From the IMG/VR virus record IMGVR_UViG_3300032246_002423, positions 1-29,798 of that record: a stretch of DNA of 29,798 nt; one strand, given 5' to 3'. This DNA comes from a virus. The notes under the pieces were generated by a model that was given only the letters and a program-made list of their open reading frames with translations, made no database searches and was not told where the DNA came from. Below are positions 1 to 4,998 of this stretch, piece after piece (position 1 is the stretch's first letter; every line of letters starts with the position of its first letter). A program made the translations under genes and the position numbers.

Positions 1-2
1 CC

Positions 3-218
3 AAGCCCTCACATAATAAAGAATCAAGAAAAGCAGAACAAATAGCCAAATTGCTTACGGAAGATTTTTCTATTGACCTAGAGCGAGTTGGTTATTATCT
101 AGTTAGAAATCTACCTATGATTGTTTTTCATAGGTTTGATGTCCTTGCCTTGACAGCACAGGAAGAACATGGTAAACTTATGGAAGAGATGAAAACAGGA
201 GGCCCATCATGGCGGTAG
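3..218 (+). CDS. Hypothetical phage protein, 5' end cut by window edge
   Basis: Frame 3 is open from the window start to a TAG at 216-218, giving 71 visible codons. The visible part is charged and helical in character, with no motif I recognise. Its end overlaps the start of the next gene by 10 bases, and an AGGAGG-like sequence lies inside it just before that start, so the two are translationally coupled. The start codon is outside the window. I have no function to propose. Confidence 0.6.
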   Translation, partial: KPSHNKESRKAEQIAKLLTEDFSIDLERVGYYLVRNLPMIVFHRFDVLALTAQEEHGKLMEEMKTGGPSWR

Positions 219-511
219 AGTTTGCAGATAAAGCAGGTATCTTAGGACAACTTTGGATTGAGTTCCGAGGGGATGAAGATTTTACTGACTTTATTGAATA
301 CAATGATCTAGGACTACCAATGTCCTATATGGTTGCAGAAGGTTTAATCAAAGAGTGTAGTGTAACAGGTGAAGCACTTATTGAAGAAACATTTGTTATG
401 TTTTGTGAGTTGCTAGAAATCACAGAAGATGATTTTGATGTTCTTGAAGAGATTAATCTTGGTGCAGTTTTAATGTTTGCTTACAACAAGAAGCAGAATA
501 AGCCAGAATAA
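209..511 (+). CDS. Conserved-looking acidic phage protein, unknown function
   Basis: This is a 100-residue, strongly acidic protein starting at ATG 209 behind a good Shine-Dalgarno sequence (acaggaggc). It is rich in Asp/Glu and aromatic residues, with motifs such as RGDEDFTDF and YNDLGLP. It has no Cys cluster, signal peptide or membrane segment. It overlaps the upstream partial gene and is followed by a terminator-like hairpin, so it probably ends an operon. I recall similar short acidic proteins in aquatic actinophages but cannot assign a role. Confidence 0.7.
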   Translation: MAVEFADKAGILGQLWIEFRGDEDFTDFIEYNDLGLPMSYMVAEGLIKECSVTGEALIEETFVMFCELLEITEDDFDVLEEINLGAVLMFAYNKKQNKPE

Positions 512-523
512 TTAAACATTGTG

Positions 524-540
524 AGGGGCCTTGTGCCCCT
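524..540 (+). terminator. Terminator-like hairpin after the first operon
   Basis: AGGGGC (524-529), loop CTTGT and GCCCCT (535-540) form a perfect 6-bp GC-rich stem 13 bases after the stop of the upstream gene. The tail is only weakly T-rich (tgcttt), so it may be an inefficient or factor-assisted terminator. Confidence 0.5.
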
Positions 541-618
541 TGCTTTGTGCTGCCTGGACGGGACGTCAAACCATATCAAATTGGACATATTACCCAAACC
601 ACATTTTCTCATACAAAC

Positions 619-762
619 ATTACGAAGATCAAATTCTTTTCCCCAATCATGGACAAACATTTTTTCAAATAATTATTACGAAAGACAAATATTTTTCCCC
701 GTACCAGACAAACATTGTTTTGTCAAACCTTATATCAGACAAACCTTTATTTGTCAAACCAT
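619..762 (+). repeat. Direct repeats and GACAAACNTT array upstream of the origin block
   Basis: Two diverged copies of a roughly 43-bp unit lie at 619-661 and 675-716. Each begins ATTACGAA, has a CCCC in the middle and ends GACAAACATT. The shorter motif GACAAAC(A/C)TT or GTCAAACC(T/A)T recurs at about 652, 684, 707, 722, 738 and 753. The last copies overlap the -35 region of the promoter of the gene at 785, which would suit an operator array or replication iterons. The 512-784 gap has no credible gene; small ORFs in it look like chance. Confidence 0.6.
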
Positions 763-778
763 ATAATAATGATATAAT
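751..778 (+). promoter_or_regulatory. Promoter of gene 785, leaderless type
   Basis: A -35-like TTGTCA (751-756) is separated by 16 bases from a perfect TATAAT (773-778). The hexamer ends exactly 6 bases before ATG 785, so transcription should start at or next to the A of the start codon. Confidence 0.6.
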
Positions 779-784
779 TTGTGT

Positions 785-1018
785 ATGAGTCCTCATAATA
801 ATACTAGATTCAATGGATCAAACCTTAATAGCAAATCTTCATACCATAATAACCAAAATGAATTAGGTTTGGCTATGGAAAGACTCTTATCTCATATACG
901 TGGTTTGTTATATACCTATAGTGGATTACGATCCCTTAGATCCCGTCGCATTTTCAAGCGGGGAATTCAAGACAACCAACTAACAATGCCTCCAATCACT
1001 GACGGTATACGACAATAA
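785..1018 (+). CDS. Small basic protein of unknown function next to the origin
   Basis: This 77-residue protein is Asn/Ser-rich at the N terminus and Arg-rich in the second half (LRSLRSRRIFKRG), which could bind nucleic acid. I chose ATG 785 over the upstream TTG at 779 because a TATAAT ends 6 bases before it and no Shine-Dalgarno sequence is present, matching a pattern repeated elsewhere here. A strong terminator lies 50 bases after the stop, so this is probably a monocistronic unit. Its position between the repeat array and the origin suggests a role in replication or its control. That is inference only. Confidence 0.5.
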   Translation: MSPHNNTRFNGSNLNSKSSYHNNQNELGLAMERLLSHIRGLLYTYSGLRSLRSRRIFKRGIQDNQLTMPPITDGIRQ

Positions 1019-1068
1019 CCAAACCTTATATCCCTATATATAAAACAATAACTTTTTAAAACTTTATC

Positions 1069-1105
1069 AAACCTTTATATATTTTTATAAGGGTTTTTTT
1101 ATTTT
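1069..1105 (+). terminator. Rho-independent terminator
   Basis: AAACCTTTATA (1069-1079) pairs with TATAAGGGTTT (1086-1096), giving 11 pairs including one T-G wobble, over a 6-base loop. A run of T residues follows (to about 1105). It closes the unit containing the gene at 785. Confidence 0.75.
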
Positions 1106-1155
1106 TATGAGCAAATTTGCAGAAAATTGTCATAGCAAATTGTATCAATTTGAAC

Positions 1156-1184
1156 TTGACAAACACTAATGTTTGGTATATAAT
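1156..1184 (+). promoter_or_regulatory. Consensus sigma70-type promoter P1
   Basis: A perfect TTGACA (1156-1161) and perfect TATAAT (1179-1184) are separated by 17 bases. This is one of the best promoters in the window, and it points toward the origin region. No gene follows for about 430 bases. Confidence 0.75.
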
Positions 1185-1202
1185 CCGCTATCGGGTATAT
1201 GT

Positions 1203-1231
1203 TTGACAAAGGTTTGGATATATGGTATAAG
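1203..1231 (+). promoter_or_regulatory. Tandem promoter P2
   Basis: TTGACA (1203-1208), a 17-base spacer and TATAAG (1226-1231) lie 47 bases downstream of the matching elements of P1. Both -35 regions sit in the same kind of sequence (TTGACAAA), and GTTTGG occurs in and around both spacers. The pair may share a regulator. Confidence 0.65.
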
Positions 1232-1261
1232 TGTTTGGATAAAATTGGGGATAGGGGGTTT

Positions 1262-1283
1262 GGCCCGTAAGATTACGACGGCC
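1262..1283 (+). other. GC-rich hairpin in the untranslated transcript
   Basis: GGCC-CGTAA-ga-TTACG-ac-GGCC can fold into a compact stem, in sharp contrast to the AT-rich surroundings. No T-run follows, so it is not a standard terminator. It lies just downstream of P1 and P2, at the 5' end of any transcript that would run through the origin. Confidence 0.45.
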
Positions 1284-1366
1284 CTCTTAAATATGCTCAG
1301 TACTCCACTATCCTCCACTTTACTCCACTTCTAGACCATATAATAAAAATATCAGTAACATTTATT

Positions 1367-1562
1367 TGTGGATAAACCTGTGGATAACTATCAAAATATG
1401 TACATAATTCTGTACAAAACCTCACAAACCATCCTATCAAAACCTAACAAACTGTGGATAACTTTGATCCAAACCTAACAAACCAAGGTATCCTAACACC
1501 TTAAAACCTAACAAACCTGTGGATAATTTATTACCTGTGGATAACTTCTTACCTGTGGCTAA
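1367..1562. other. Probable replication origin: DnaA-box cluster with iterons
   Basis: TGTGGATAA, the reverse complement of the DnaA box TTATCCACA, occurs exactly at 1367-1375, 1379-1387, 1453-1461, 1518-1526 and 1536-1544. A one-mismatch copy (TGTGGCTAA) is at 1554-1562. All copies face the same way. Interleaved are four iterons listed separately. The 1019-1614 stretch has no gene and holds a terminator, two strong promoters, a hairpin and this cluster. Knowledge of bacterial origins supports host DnaA binding; that this is the phage origin is inference. Confidence 0.7.
1417..1517 (+). repeat. Four iterons AAACCTMACAAACY
   Basis: Fourteen-base copies lie at 1417-1430, 1440-1453, 1471-1484 and 1504-1517. 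They differ at one or two positions, and their starts are spaced 23, 31 and 33 bases apart. Two of them run directly into a DnaA-box-like site. Such direct repeats usually bind an initiator. No initiator gene is recognisable in this window. Confidence 0.65.
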
Positions 1563-1602
1563 ATTTTTTGCACGGAACCTATATCCGTTAACCTTAATGT
1601 GA

Positions 1603-1608
1603 TACTAT
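1603..1608 (+). promoter_or_regulatory. -10 element of a leaderless unit (TACTAT)
   Basis: TACTAT ends 6 bases before ATG 1615. There is no Shine-Dalgarno sequence. Confidence 0.5.
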
Positions 1609-1614
1609 AGGGTT

Positions 1615-1746
1615 ATGGAATGCAAACACTACTATGAAATTGATCTAGATGGCAAGGTTTCTTGCTCTAATTGTCATGCTGTAGTAGATGAAATTCAAAC
1701 AAATAATGACGATTTTTGGTCATCACAAATGAGTTTTGAGGAATAA
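1615..1746 (+). CDS. Small Cys/His protein, putative zinc binding
   Basis: This 43-residue protein has one early Cys-Lys-His and a CSNC pair near the middle (C-x2-C), followed by an acidic C-terminal tail. The Cys/His set (C3, H5, C18, C21) could hold one zinc ion. It is the first gene after the origin and the head of a chain of very small genes. The start ATG 1615 is preceded by a -10-like element and no ribosome binding site. No function is recognised. Confidence 0.5.
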   Translation: MECKHYYEIDLDGKVSCSNCHAVVDEIQTNNDDFWSSQMSFEE

Positions 1747-1749
1747 GTT

Positions 1750-1887
1750 ATGGACCTGTGGATTCTATATATTTACTGGATTTATCTTATGCTAGGTATA
1801 TCTACTATAGCCATTGTTGATTGTTTATACTGGTACTTTAGGTCTTTCTTTACTTCCCCCGCCAAATCTGATATACTTAAAAGATGA
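1750..1887 (+). CDS. Small single-span membrane protein
   Basis: This 45-residue protein begins at ATG 1750, three bases after the preceding stop. Residues 3-30 are almost wholly hydrophobic and aromatic (Trp, Tyr, Leu, Ile), giving one membrane span. A short basic tail follows (SDILKR). Its end overlaps the next start in an ATGA junction. No family is recognised, and no phage role can be assigned from sequence. Confidence 0.5.
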   Translation: MDLWILYIYWIYLMLGISTIAIVDCLYWYFRSFFTSPAKSDILKR

Positions 1888-2075
1888 TAACACTACTATT
1901 AATTATAACAACTTGGTATCTAACCAAACTTTACTATACAAGAAGTCTAAAACTTGATATGCCAGGACTACAAGATCATGGCATGATGAGTGCAAAATGT
2001 TCAAGATGTTCACAATATATTATTATTTCTGAAGAGGAAATGCGTACCCCATTCTATTGTATTGTTTGTAAATGA
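1884..2075 (+). CDS. Membrane-anchored zinc-ribbon-like protein
   Basis: This 63-residue protein has an N-terminal hydrophobic segment (about residues 2-18) followed by two Cys pairs: C39-x2-C42 and CIVC at residues 59-62. That is typical of a small zinc ribbon, presumably on the cytoplasmic side. It starts within the ATGA overlap with the gene before it and ends in another ATGA overlap. The repeated membrane-plus-ribbon architecture in this chain is notable, but the function is unknown. Confidence 0.55.
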   Translation: MITLLLIITTWYLTKLYYTRSLKLDMPGLQDHGMMSAKCSRCSQYIIISEEEMRTPFYCIVCK

Positions 2076-2188
2076 AACAAGCAATTGCTTTGGTATTATT
2101 GTTTTATGTAATCAAAGGAACTTTTGTAACATTATTGTGTTATAAAGGCTATAAATGGGTTAGGAGAAAAAATGAAAACAACATATAA
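2072..2188 (+). CDS. Tiny membrane protein
   Basis: This 38-residue protein starts at ATG 2072 overlapping the preceding TGA. Residues 3-25 are hydrophobic, and a basic tail follows (KGYKWVRRK), consistent with an N-out/C-in single span. Its 3' end carries the AGGAG ribosome binding site of the next gene. Nothing links it to a known family. Confidence 0.45.
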   Translation: MKQAIALVLLFYVIKGTFVTLLCYKGYKWVRRKNENNI

Positions 2189-2291
2189 GTGTCCAGAATG
2201 TAAGACAACTATCGCTATTTCTACAACAGTCCATACGCTGCCAGAATCAATTATCTGTCCGTGTGATGCTGTAATGCCAAAGAACGCATAG
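2172..2291 (+). CDS. Small zinc-ribbon protein
   Basis: This 39-residue protein has CPEC (residues 7-10) and CPC (residues 28-30), matching a minimal zinc ribbon. A clear aggagaaaa ribosome binding site precedes ATG 2172. The gene overlaps the previous one by 17 bases and converges with the - strand nuclease-like gene, overlapping it by 41 bases. Such an antisense overlap is unusual for this otherwise orderly block. Confidence 0.5.
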   Translation: MKTTYKCPECKTTIAISTTVHTLPESIICPCDAVMPKNA

Positions 2292-2592
2292 ACTTATTGA
2301 TCATACGGATAATAGCCTTCTTGCTTACTTTCTTTGAAGAAAAGGTTTCCGTATAACCATTTTGAGGCATATCCTCTTTGCTTAAAAAATGTCCGTGTTT
2401 ATCTCTTAGTTTCTTTACTACTAGGGATTCTATCTGTCTTGCCCTATCCCGCTCAAAAAAATGCCAATAACAAACTAATTTCCACCCTTTAGTCCTGTGG
2501 GAAGCAAACCTCTTACCATCGATAGACGATATGCCTATTTTAATGGCAGATAGTTCATGGTTATATATTACATATAATATTGCTTCATCCAT
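2251..2592 (-). CDS. GIY-YIG-like nuclease (T5orf172/Mug113-type)
   Basis: This 113-residue protein has the layout of a compact GIY-YIG domain. LYVI near residue 7 gives the first half of the motif, KIGIS about 14 residues later gives the second, then come an Arg and a His, and a Glu in GYTETF. The family cleaves DNA and includes homing and repair enzymes. I chose the internal ATG at 2592 rather than 2640 because TATAAT ends 6 bases upstream of it. It is the lone - strand gene in a + strand block, which suits a selfish, independently inserted element. Activity is not proven. Confidence 0.6.
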   Translation of the reverse strand: MDEAILYVIYNHELSAIKIGISSIDGKRFASHRTKGWKLVCYWHFFERDRARQIESLVVKKLRDKHGHFLSKEDMPQNGYTETFSSKKVSKKAIIRMINKSMRSLALQHHTDR

Positions 2593-2598
2593 GACTTG

Positions 2599-2604
2599 AT
2601 TATA
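2599..2604 (-). promoter_or_regulatory. -10 element of a leaderless unit (TATAAT)
   Basis: A perfect TATAAT on the - strand ends 6 bases before ATG 2592. It fixes the start of the GIY-YIG-like gene, and it lies almost back-to-back with the + strand element at 2619-2624. Confidence 0.6.
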
Positions 2605-2618
2605 CTCCCCAGATAAGG

Positions 2619-2624
2619 TATACT
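2619..2624 (+). promoter_or_regulatory. -10 element of a leaderless unit (GG-TATACT)
   Basis: TATACT, preceded by GG, ends 6 bases before ATG 2631. There is no Shine-Dalgarno sequence. Confidence 0.6.
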
Positions 2625-2630
2625 GAATAT

Positions 2631-2840
2631 ATGTGGTCATGGATATTGGCAGTAATTGGTGTAACAGGTATTTTCTTTGTTGGTCGTAAGACCATTTGGG
2701 GATGGTTTGTGCTGTTATTCAATGAATGTCTTTGGATGTTTTATGCTATAACTACTCGTCAATATGGCTTTATCTTTGCATCCCTGGCCTATGCAGCCAC
2801 TTATATTAAATCATACAGACATTGGAGACGAGAAGAATGA
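2631..2840 (+). CDS. Small membrane protein, PnuC-like in pattern
   Basis: This 69-residue protein has two or three hydrophobic helices rich in Trp and Tyr (residues 3-18, 22-40 and 45-60) and a charged C terminus (YRHWRREE). I recall similar small proteins in many actinophages, and the Trp/Tyr pattern loosely resembles part of the PnuC vitamin-transporter fold. It is far too short to be a full transporter, so transport is unproven. A leaderless-type -10 element precedes it, and it overlaps the next gene by 4 bases. Confidence 0.6.
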   Translation: MWSWILAVIGVTGIFFVGRKTIWGWFVLLFNECLWMFYAITTRQYGFIFASLAYAATYIKSYRHWRREE

Positions 2841-2980
2841 CAAATCAAGAAATAGCAGACCTATTGGACAAAGAGTCTTATCGTGTTTGGGATACCGCTA
2901 GAGTAATCAAGAACCAAGACTACCATGATGGATTGGTTAAGGGTTTGAAGATGGCTTCTAAGTTTGTAGCCAAACTATGA
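2837..2980 (+). CDS. Small hypothetical protein
   Basis: This 47-residue soluble protein starts in an ATGA overlap with the membrane protein upstream and ends in an ATGA overlap with the gene downstream. It is helical in character (TNQEIADLLDKE..., ending in a Lys-rich helix). It has no Cys cluster and no recognisable motif. The tight coupling on both sides is the main support that it is translated. Confidence 0.5.
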   Translation: MTNQEIADLLDKESYRVWDTARVIKNQDYHDGLVKGLKMASKFVAKL

Positions 2981-3183
2981 TTAATATGGAAATACCTGAT
3001 CCATTTCAAACCTTTGTAGCCAACAAATATGCCAACGCTAAAGGCTATGTACATGACTGGTTTAGTGGTGAATGGTCATTTAAATGCTCTGCATGTAGGG
3101 AAGAATTGATTGGCCCATCCCGCAAAATATTGACAAAAATCAGACTATATCATACAAGAAATGAGTGTTTAGGTGGATACTAA
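2977..3183 (+). CDS. Small CxxC/His protein, putative zinc finger
   Basis: This 68-residue protein contains CSAC near residue 38 and a His plus Cys near residues 58-63 (H-x4-C). Together these could form a single zinc site. ATG 2977 overlaps the preceding stop; ATG 2986 is a possible alternative. It overlaps the next gene by 11 bases. The function is unknown. Confidence 0.5.
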   Translation: MINMEIPDPFQTFVANKYANAKGYVHDWFSGEWSFKCSACREELIGPSRKILTKIRLYHTRNECLGGY

Positions 3184-3337
3184 TTGCTGCACTATACCTA
3201 AAGATGATGAGTCCTTTTGGTATACCCATCAAACCATGCCTGATGGTCATATCTGGTGTCTCACCAAGTCTATGGTCGATAAGGCAGTTGCTGATGTTAA
3301 GGCTAGGTATGGCAATAAGAAAAGACATCGCCAATGA
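3173..3337 (+). CDS. Small hypothetical protein with GTG start
   Basis: This 54-residue reading frame starts at GTG 3173, directly after an in-frame TAG, so no longer form exists. It ends in an ATGA overlap with the next gene. The composition is protein-like, with Trp/Tyr/His in FWYTH and DGHIWC and a basic helix at the end (KARYGNKKRHRQ). It shares the region with a longer but less protein-like ORF in another frame. The chain of overlaps favours this one. Confidence 0.45.
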   Translation: MDTNCCTIPKDDESFWYTHQTMPDGHIWCLTKSMVDKAVADVKARYGNKKRHRQ

Positions 3338-3441
3338 AAAAATGTGATCATACCTGGTATATGAGAGAGCCAGGAATACAGTGTACAAAATGTTTAATTG
3401 TTTGGGAGAGTGATGAGGATAATAGTTTGTCCAATTTGTAA
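3334..3441 (+). CDS. Tiny zinc-ribbon-like protein
   Basis: This 35-residue protein has Cys-x-His at residues 4-6 and CTKC in the middle, a plausible zinc knuckle, followed by an acidic stretch. It starts in an ATGA overlap with the gene upstream and overlaps the next gene by 29 bases. Its role is unknown. Confidence 0.45.
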   Translation: MKKCDHTWYMREPGIQCTKCLIVWESDEDNSLSNL

Positions 3442-3517
3442 GAAGGAGTGGGATTTAAGATGGGGTATATTTGGACACGACTCTTTATCTAGGCATATGA
3501 AGGATGCTCACCGATAG
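3413..3517 (+). CDS. Single C2H2-type zinc-finger microprotein
   Basis: This 34-residue protein reads almost entirely as one finger. CPIC is at residues 6-9, then a Trp-rich loop with a His, then LSRH and DAH near the C terminus, so Cys2-His2 spacing is plausible. A GGGAGAG sequence 2 bases before ATG 3413 may serve as a ribosome binding site. It closes the chain of tiny genes and is followed by a hairpin. Binding DNA or a host factor is possible but unproven. Confidence 0.5.
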   Translation: MRIIVCPICKKEWDLRWGIFGHDSLSRHMKDAHR

Positions 3518-3532
3518 TGCCCTTGTAGGGCA
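3518..3532 (+). terminator. Short hairpin at the end of the micro-gene chain
   Basis: TGCCCT (3518-3523) and AGGGCA (3527-3532) pair over a 3-base loop directly after the stop of the last gene. The following T content is modest, so it is either a weak terminator or an RNA 3'-end protector. Confidence 0.45.
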
Positions 3533-3603
3533 TGGGATGGTTTAATTTACCTCTAGTTTGCGCCGAACTTAAAAACAGTTAATTAAATTTTTCGAACTTA
3601 TAT

Positions 3604-3632
3604 TTGACTTATTTAACTTATTAAGGTATAAT
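3604..3632 (+). promoter_or_regulatory. Sigma70-type promoter of the next block
   Basis: TTGACT (3604-3609), a 17-base spacer and TATAAT preceded by GG (3627-3632) precede a leader with a strong AGGAGG site before ATG 3655. Here the leader is normal, unlike the leaderless units. Confidence 0.7.
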
Positions 3633-3654
3633 TAATATAACAACAGGAGGCATT

Positions 3655-3744
3655 ATGATTCATTCGTTATTTTTAATTCCCGCTTTTATCATGGGATATG
3701 TAGCATGCTATATTGCTATGACATATAAGGTTGATCAAGATTAA
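3655..3744 (+). CDS. Tiny membrane protein
   Basis: This 29-residue protein has one hydrophobic span (residues 4-24) and a short charged tail (KVDQD). It is supported by an excellent ribosome binding site and promoter upstream, which is unusual for a chance ORF of this size. It leads the operon that includes the first sulfotransferase-like gene. No family is recognised. Confidence 0.5.
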   Translation: MIHSLFLIPAFIMGYVACYIAMTYKVDQD

Positions 3745-3763
3745 AGAGCCAAAGATCTTTCAA

Positions 3764-3856
3764 ATGGACTGGCGCAGCGTTGGCTATTGGCCTGTTTGGA
3801 AAGATGGAAAGAAAATATGGGTACCTAAAGATGATAAATCATTTGACAAAGATTGA
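3764..3856 (+). CDS. Tiny Trp/Lys-rich protein
   Basis: This 30-residue reading frame from ATG 3764 has many Trp, Lys and Asp residues (VWKDGKKIWVPKDD). It overlaps the next gene by 26 bases. Evidence for translation is its composition and its place in a packed operon. There is no function. Confidence 0.35.
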   Translation: MDWRSVGYWPVWKDGKKIWVPKDDKSFDKD

Positions 3857-4085
3857 AAGAACCAAGGTCTGGCCATTACGATGGATAGGCAATTTCCTTG
3901 GTGGATATGCTGGTGATCATTTAATTAAGGCTATTGATTTAGATGAGTCTTTAGATAGTAATTTAGGATTTCGTTATAAATACCACGCAAAAATGTGGAA
4001 GTATCTTAACAAACCTTACGAGTGGTGGGGAACTTATTACGAAGTTGATATGGAAAAATGGAATAAAGACATTGCTAACAGGTGA
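3831..4085 (+). CDS. Hypothetical actinophage protein
   Basis: This 84-residue protein is read from ATG 3831; a TTG at 3780 or ATG 3804 would make it longer. It has a Gly-rich hydrophobic middle (WIGNFLGGYAGDHL) and a Trp/Tyr-rich end (LNKPYEWWGTYYEVDM) that I recall from other actinophage proteins of unknown role. It lies directly before the first sulfotransferase-like gene, whose ribosome binding site overlaps its end. Confidence 0.55.
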   Translation: MINHLTKIERTKVWPLRWIGNFLGGYAGDHLIKAIDLDESLDSNLGFRYKYHAKMWKYLNKPYEWWGTYYEVDMEKWNKDIANR

Positions 4086-4089
4086 ATAT

Positions 4090-4620
4090 GTGCTTTATTC
4101 TTATCCAAGGTCAGGAAGCAACTACTTTCAAGAAGCCTGGATACAAAAAACTCAAACGGCAATTCCTTGTTTTAGAGAAACAAAAATAATAAAAAATATT
4201 TTAGAAAATTACAATTTTATAACTTTGGCCTTAATTAGAGACCCGATTGAGTCAATTGCATCTAGAACATTAATATCTATAGAGCATGAAAAAACCAAGG
4301 TTTCACTAGATGACTTTATTGATTATTCAATTTTAGAATATAAAAAAATATATCAAATTATTTTAGACAATGCAAAATATATTATTAACATTAATGATTT
4401 TGATAAAATAGACATGATTATTGATAAAATATATAATAAAAAAATGATTGCTATAGATGAAGACTTAATCAATAATAATTTAAGCAAGATTCCAACATAT
4501 TCTCCAACTTTTAAAGAACATGATCAATATGAAGAGTTGTTGCAAATAATTAGCACTAAAGATATAGAAGAATGTTATTTTTTATATTGGGCTGCAAATG
4601 AAAAACGAATAATGGTATAA
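4090..4620 (+). CDS. Sulfotransferase-like protein 1
   Basis: This 176-residue protein has two hallmarks of the PAPS-dependent sulfotransferase fold. The N-terminal 5'-phosphosulfate loop is SYPRSGSNYF (residues 4-13), and a 3'-phosphate motif RDPIES follows from residue 50. The family moves sulfate from PAPS to hydroxyl or amino groups. I chose GTG 4090, 5 bases after AGGTGA, because it gives almost the same length as paralogue 2. The ORF is open back to 4045. The C-terminal pattern KDIEECY...A..K matches paralogue 2. It is about two thirds of typical length, so activity and substrate are uncertain. Confidence 0.65.
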   Translation: MLYSYPRSGSNYFQEAWIQKTQTAIPCFRETKIIKNILENYNFITLALIRDPIESIASRTLISIEHEKTKVSLDDFIDYSILEYKKIYQIILDNAKYIININDFDKIDMIIDKIYNKKMIAIDEDLINNNLSKIPTYSPTFKEHDQYEELLQIISTKDIEECYFLYWAANEKRIMV

Positions 4621-4621
4621 T
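4616..4621 (+). promoter_or_regulatory. -10 element of a leaderless unit (TGG-TATAAT)
   Basis: An extended -10 TGGTATAAT overlaps the stop codon of the sulfotransferase-like gene and ends 6 bases before ATG 4628. Confidence 0.65.
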
Positions 4622-4627
4622 TAATAT

Positions 4628-4759
4628 ATGAATAAAAAAGATTTGTGTCAGTACTGTGAGTCAGAAGCCAAGTTTAATGATATTGGCATTGACAAAGATA
4701 ATAACTATACAGTTGTTAGTGTTTGCACATGTCATTTTACAAACTATCATGTATCTTAA
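4628..4759 (+). CDS. Small zinc-ribbon-like protein
   Basis: This 43-residue protein has CQYC (residues 7-10) and CTCH (residues 33-36), a compact zinc-binding pattern. It has its own extended -10 element overlapping the upstream stop and no Shine-Dalgarno sequence, so it is probably a separate leaderless unit. It converges with the - strand zinc-ribbon gene 3 bases further on. The function is unknown. Confidence 0.55.
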   Translation: MNKKDLCQYCESEAKFNDIGIDKDNNYTVVSVCTCHFTNYHVS

Positions 4760-4762
4760 TTT

Positions 4763-4945
4763 TTAAATACTAACCTGAATATCATGTGACTCAAAACAAT
4801 TAGTGCAAGATGATTTTGGATGGTTTAAGTACCTATCTCTATACCCAGCAAGAATTATCTTGCCATCTTTATGCAATGACAAGTTTGTATCTGTTATAAC
4901 TCCATAAACTATTGGTATTAATTTACCTTGGCATATTGGGCACAT
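4763..4945 (-). CDS. Zinc-ribbon protein
   Basis: This 60-residue protein begins MCPICQGKL, continues with a Val/Tyr strand (IPIVYG), and has a second pair CTNC near residues 47-50, forming a complete two-Cys-pair ribbon. I recall similar short proteins in many actinophages. The start is supported by a TAGAAT element ending 6 bases upstream. It lies on the - strand among + strand genes, as an independent unit. Its role is unknown; nucleic acid or protein binding is possible. Confidence 0.6.
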   Translation of the reverse strand: MCPICQGKLIPIVYGVITDTNLSLHKDGKIILAGYRDRYLNHPKSSCTNCFESHDIQVSI

Positions 4946-4951
4946 ATTACA

Positions 4952-4957
4952 ATTCTA
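4952..4957 (-). promoter_or_regulatory. -10 element of a leaderless unit (TAGAAT)
   Basis: TAGAAT on the - strand ends 6 bases before ATG 4945. No Shine-Dalgarno sequence lies between. Confidence 0.5.
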
Positions 4958-4986
4958 TCATACTAGACAAAACTGCTAAACTTTGG

Positions 4987-4992
4987 TATACT
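4987..4992 (+). promoter_or_regulatory. -10 element of a leaderless unit (TGG-TATACT)
   Basis: An extended -10 TGGTATACT ends 6 bases before ATG 4999, and it starts the operon of the second sulfotransferase-like gene. Confidence 0.65.
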
Positions 4993-4998
4993 TATTAG

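Noticed and set aside
521-788. Two + strand ORFs of about 80 residues in the repeat array
   Set aside because: They overlap each other, the terminator and the direct repeats, have no ribosome binding site and have compositions typical of chance.
1417-1517. Possible phage attachment site
   Set aside because: No integrase gene is visible, and the repeats interleave with DnaA boxes, which fits an origin better.
2631-2840. Functional PnuC vitamin transporter
   Set aside because: Only two or three helices are present. A PnuC protein needs about seven, so only a loose resemblance is noted.
3140-3388. - strand ORF of 82 residues and + strand ORF 3165-3347
   Set aside because: They lie over the chain of overlapping micro-genes. 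They lack start signals, whereas the chosen frames join by ATGA overlaps.
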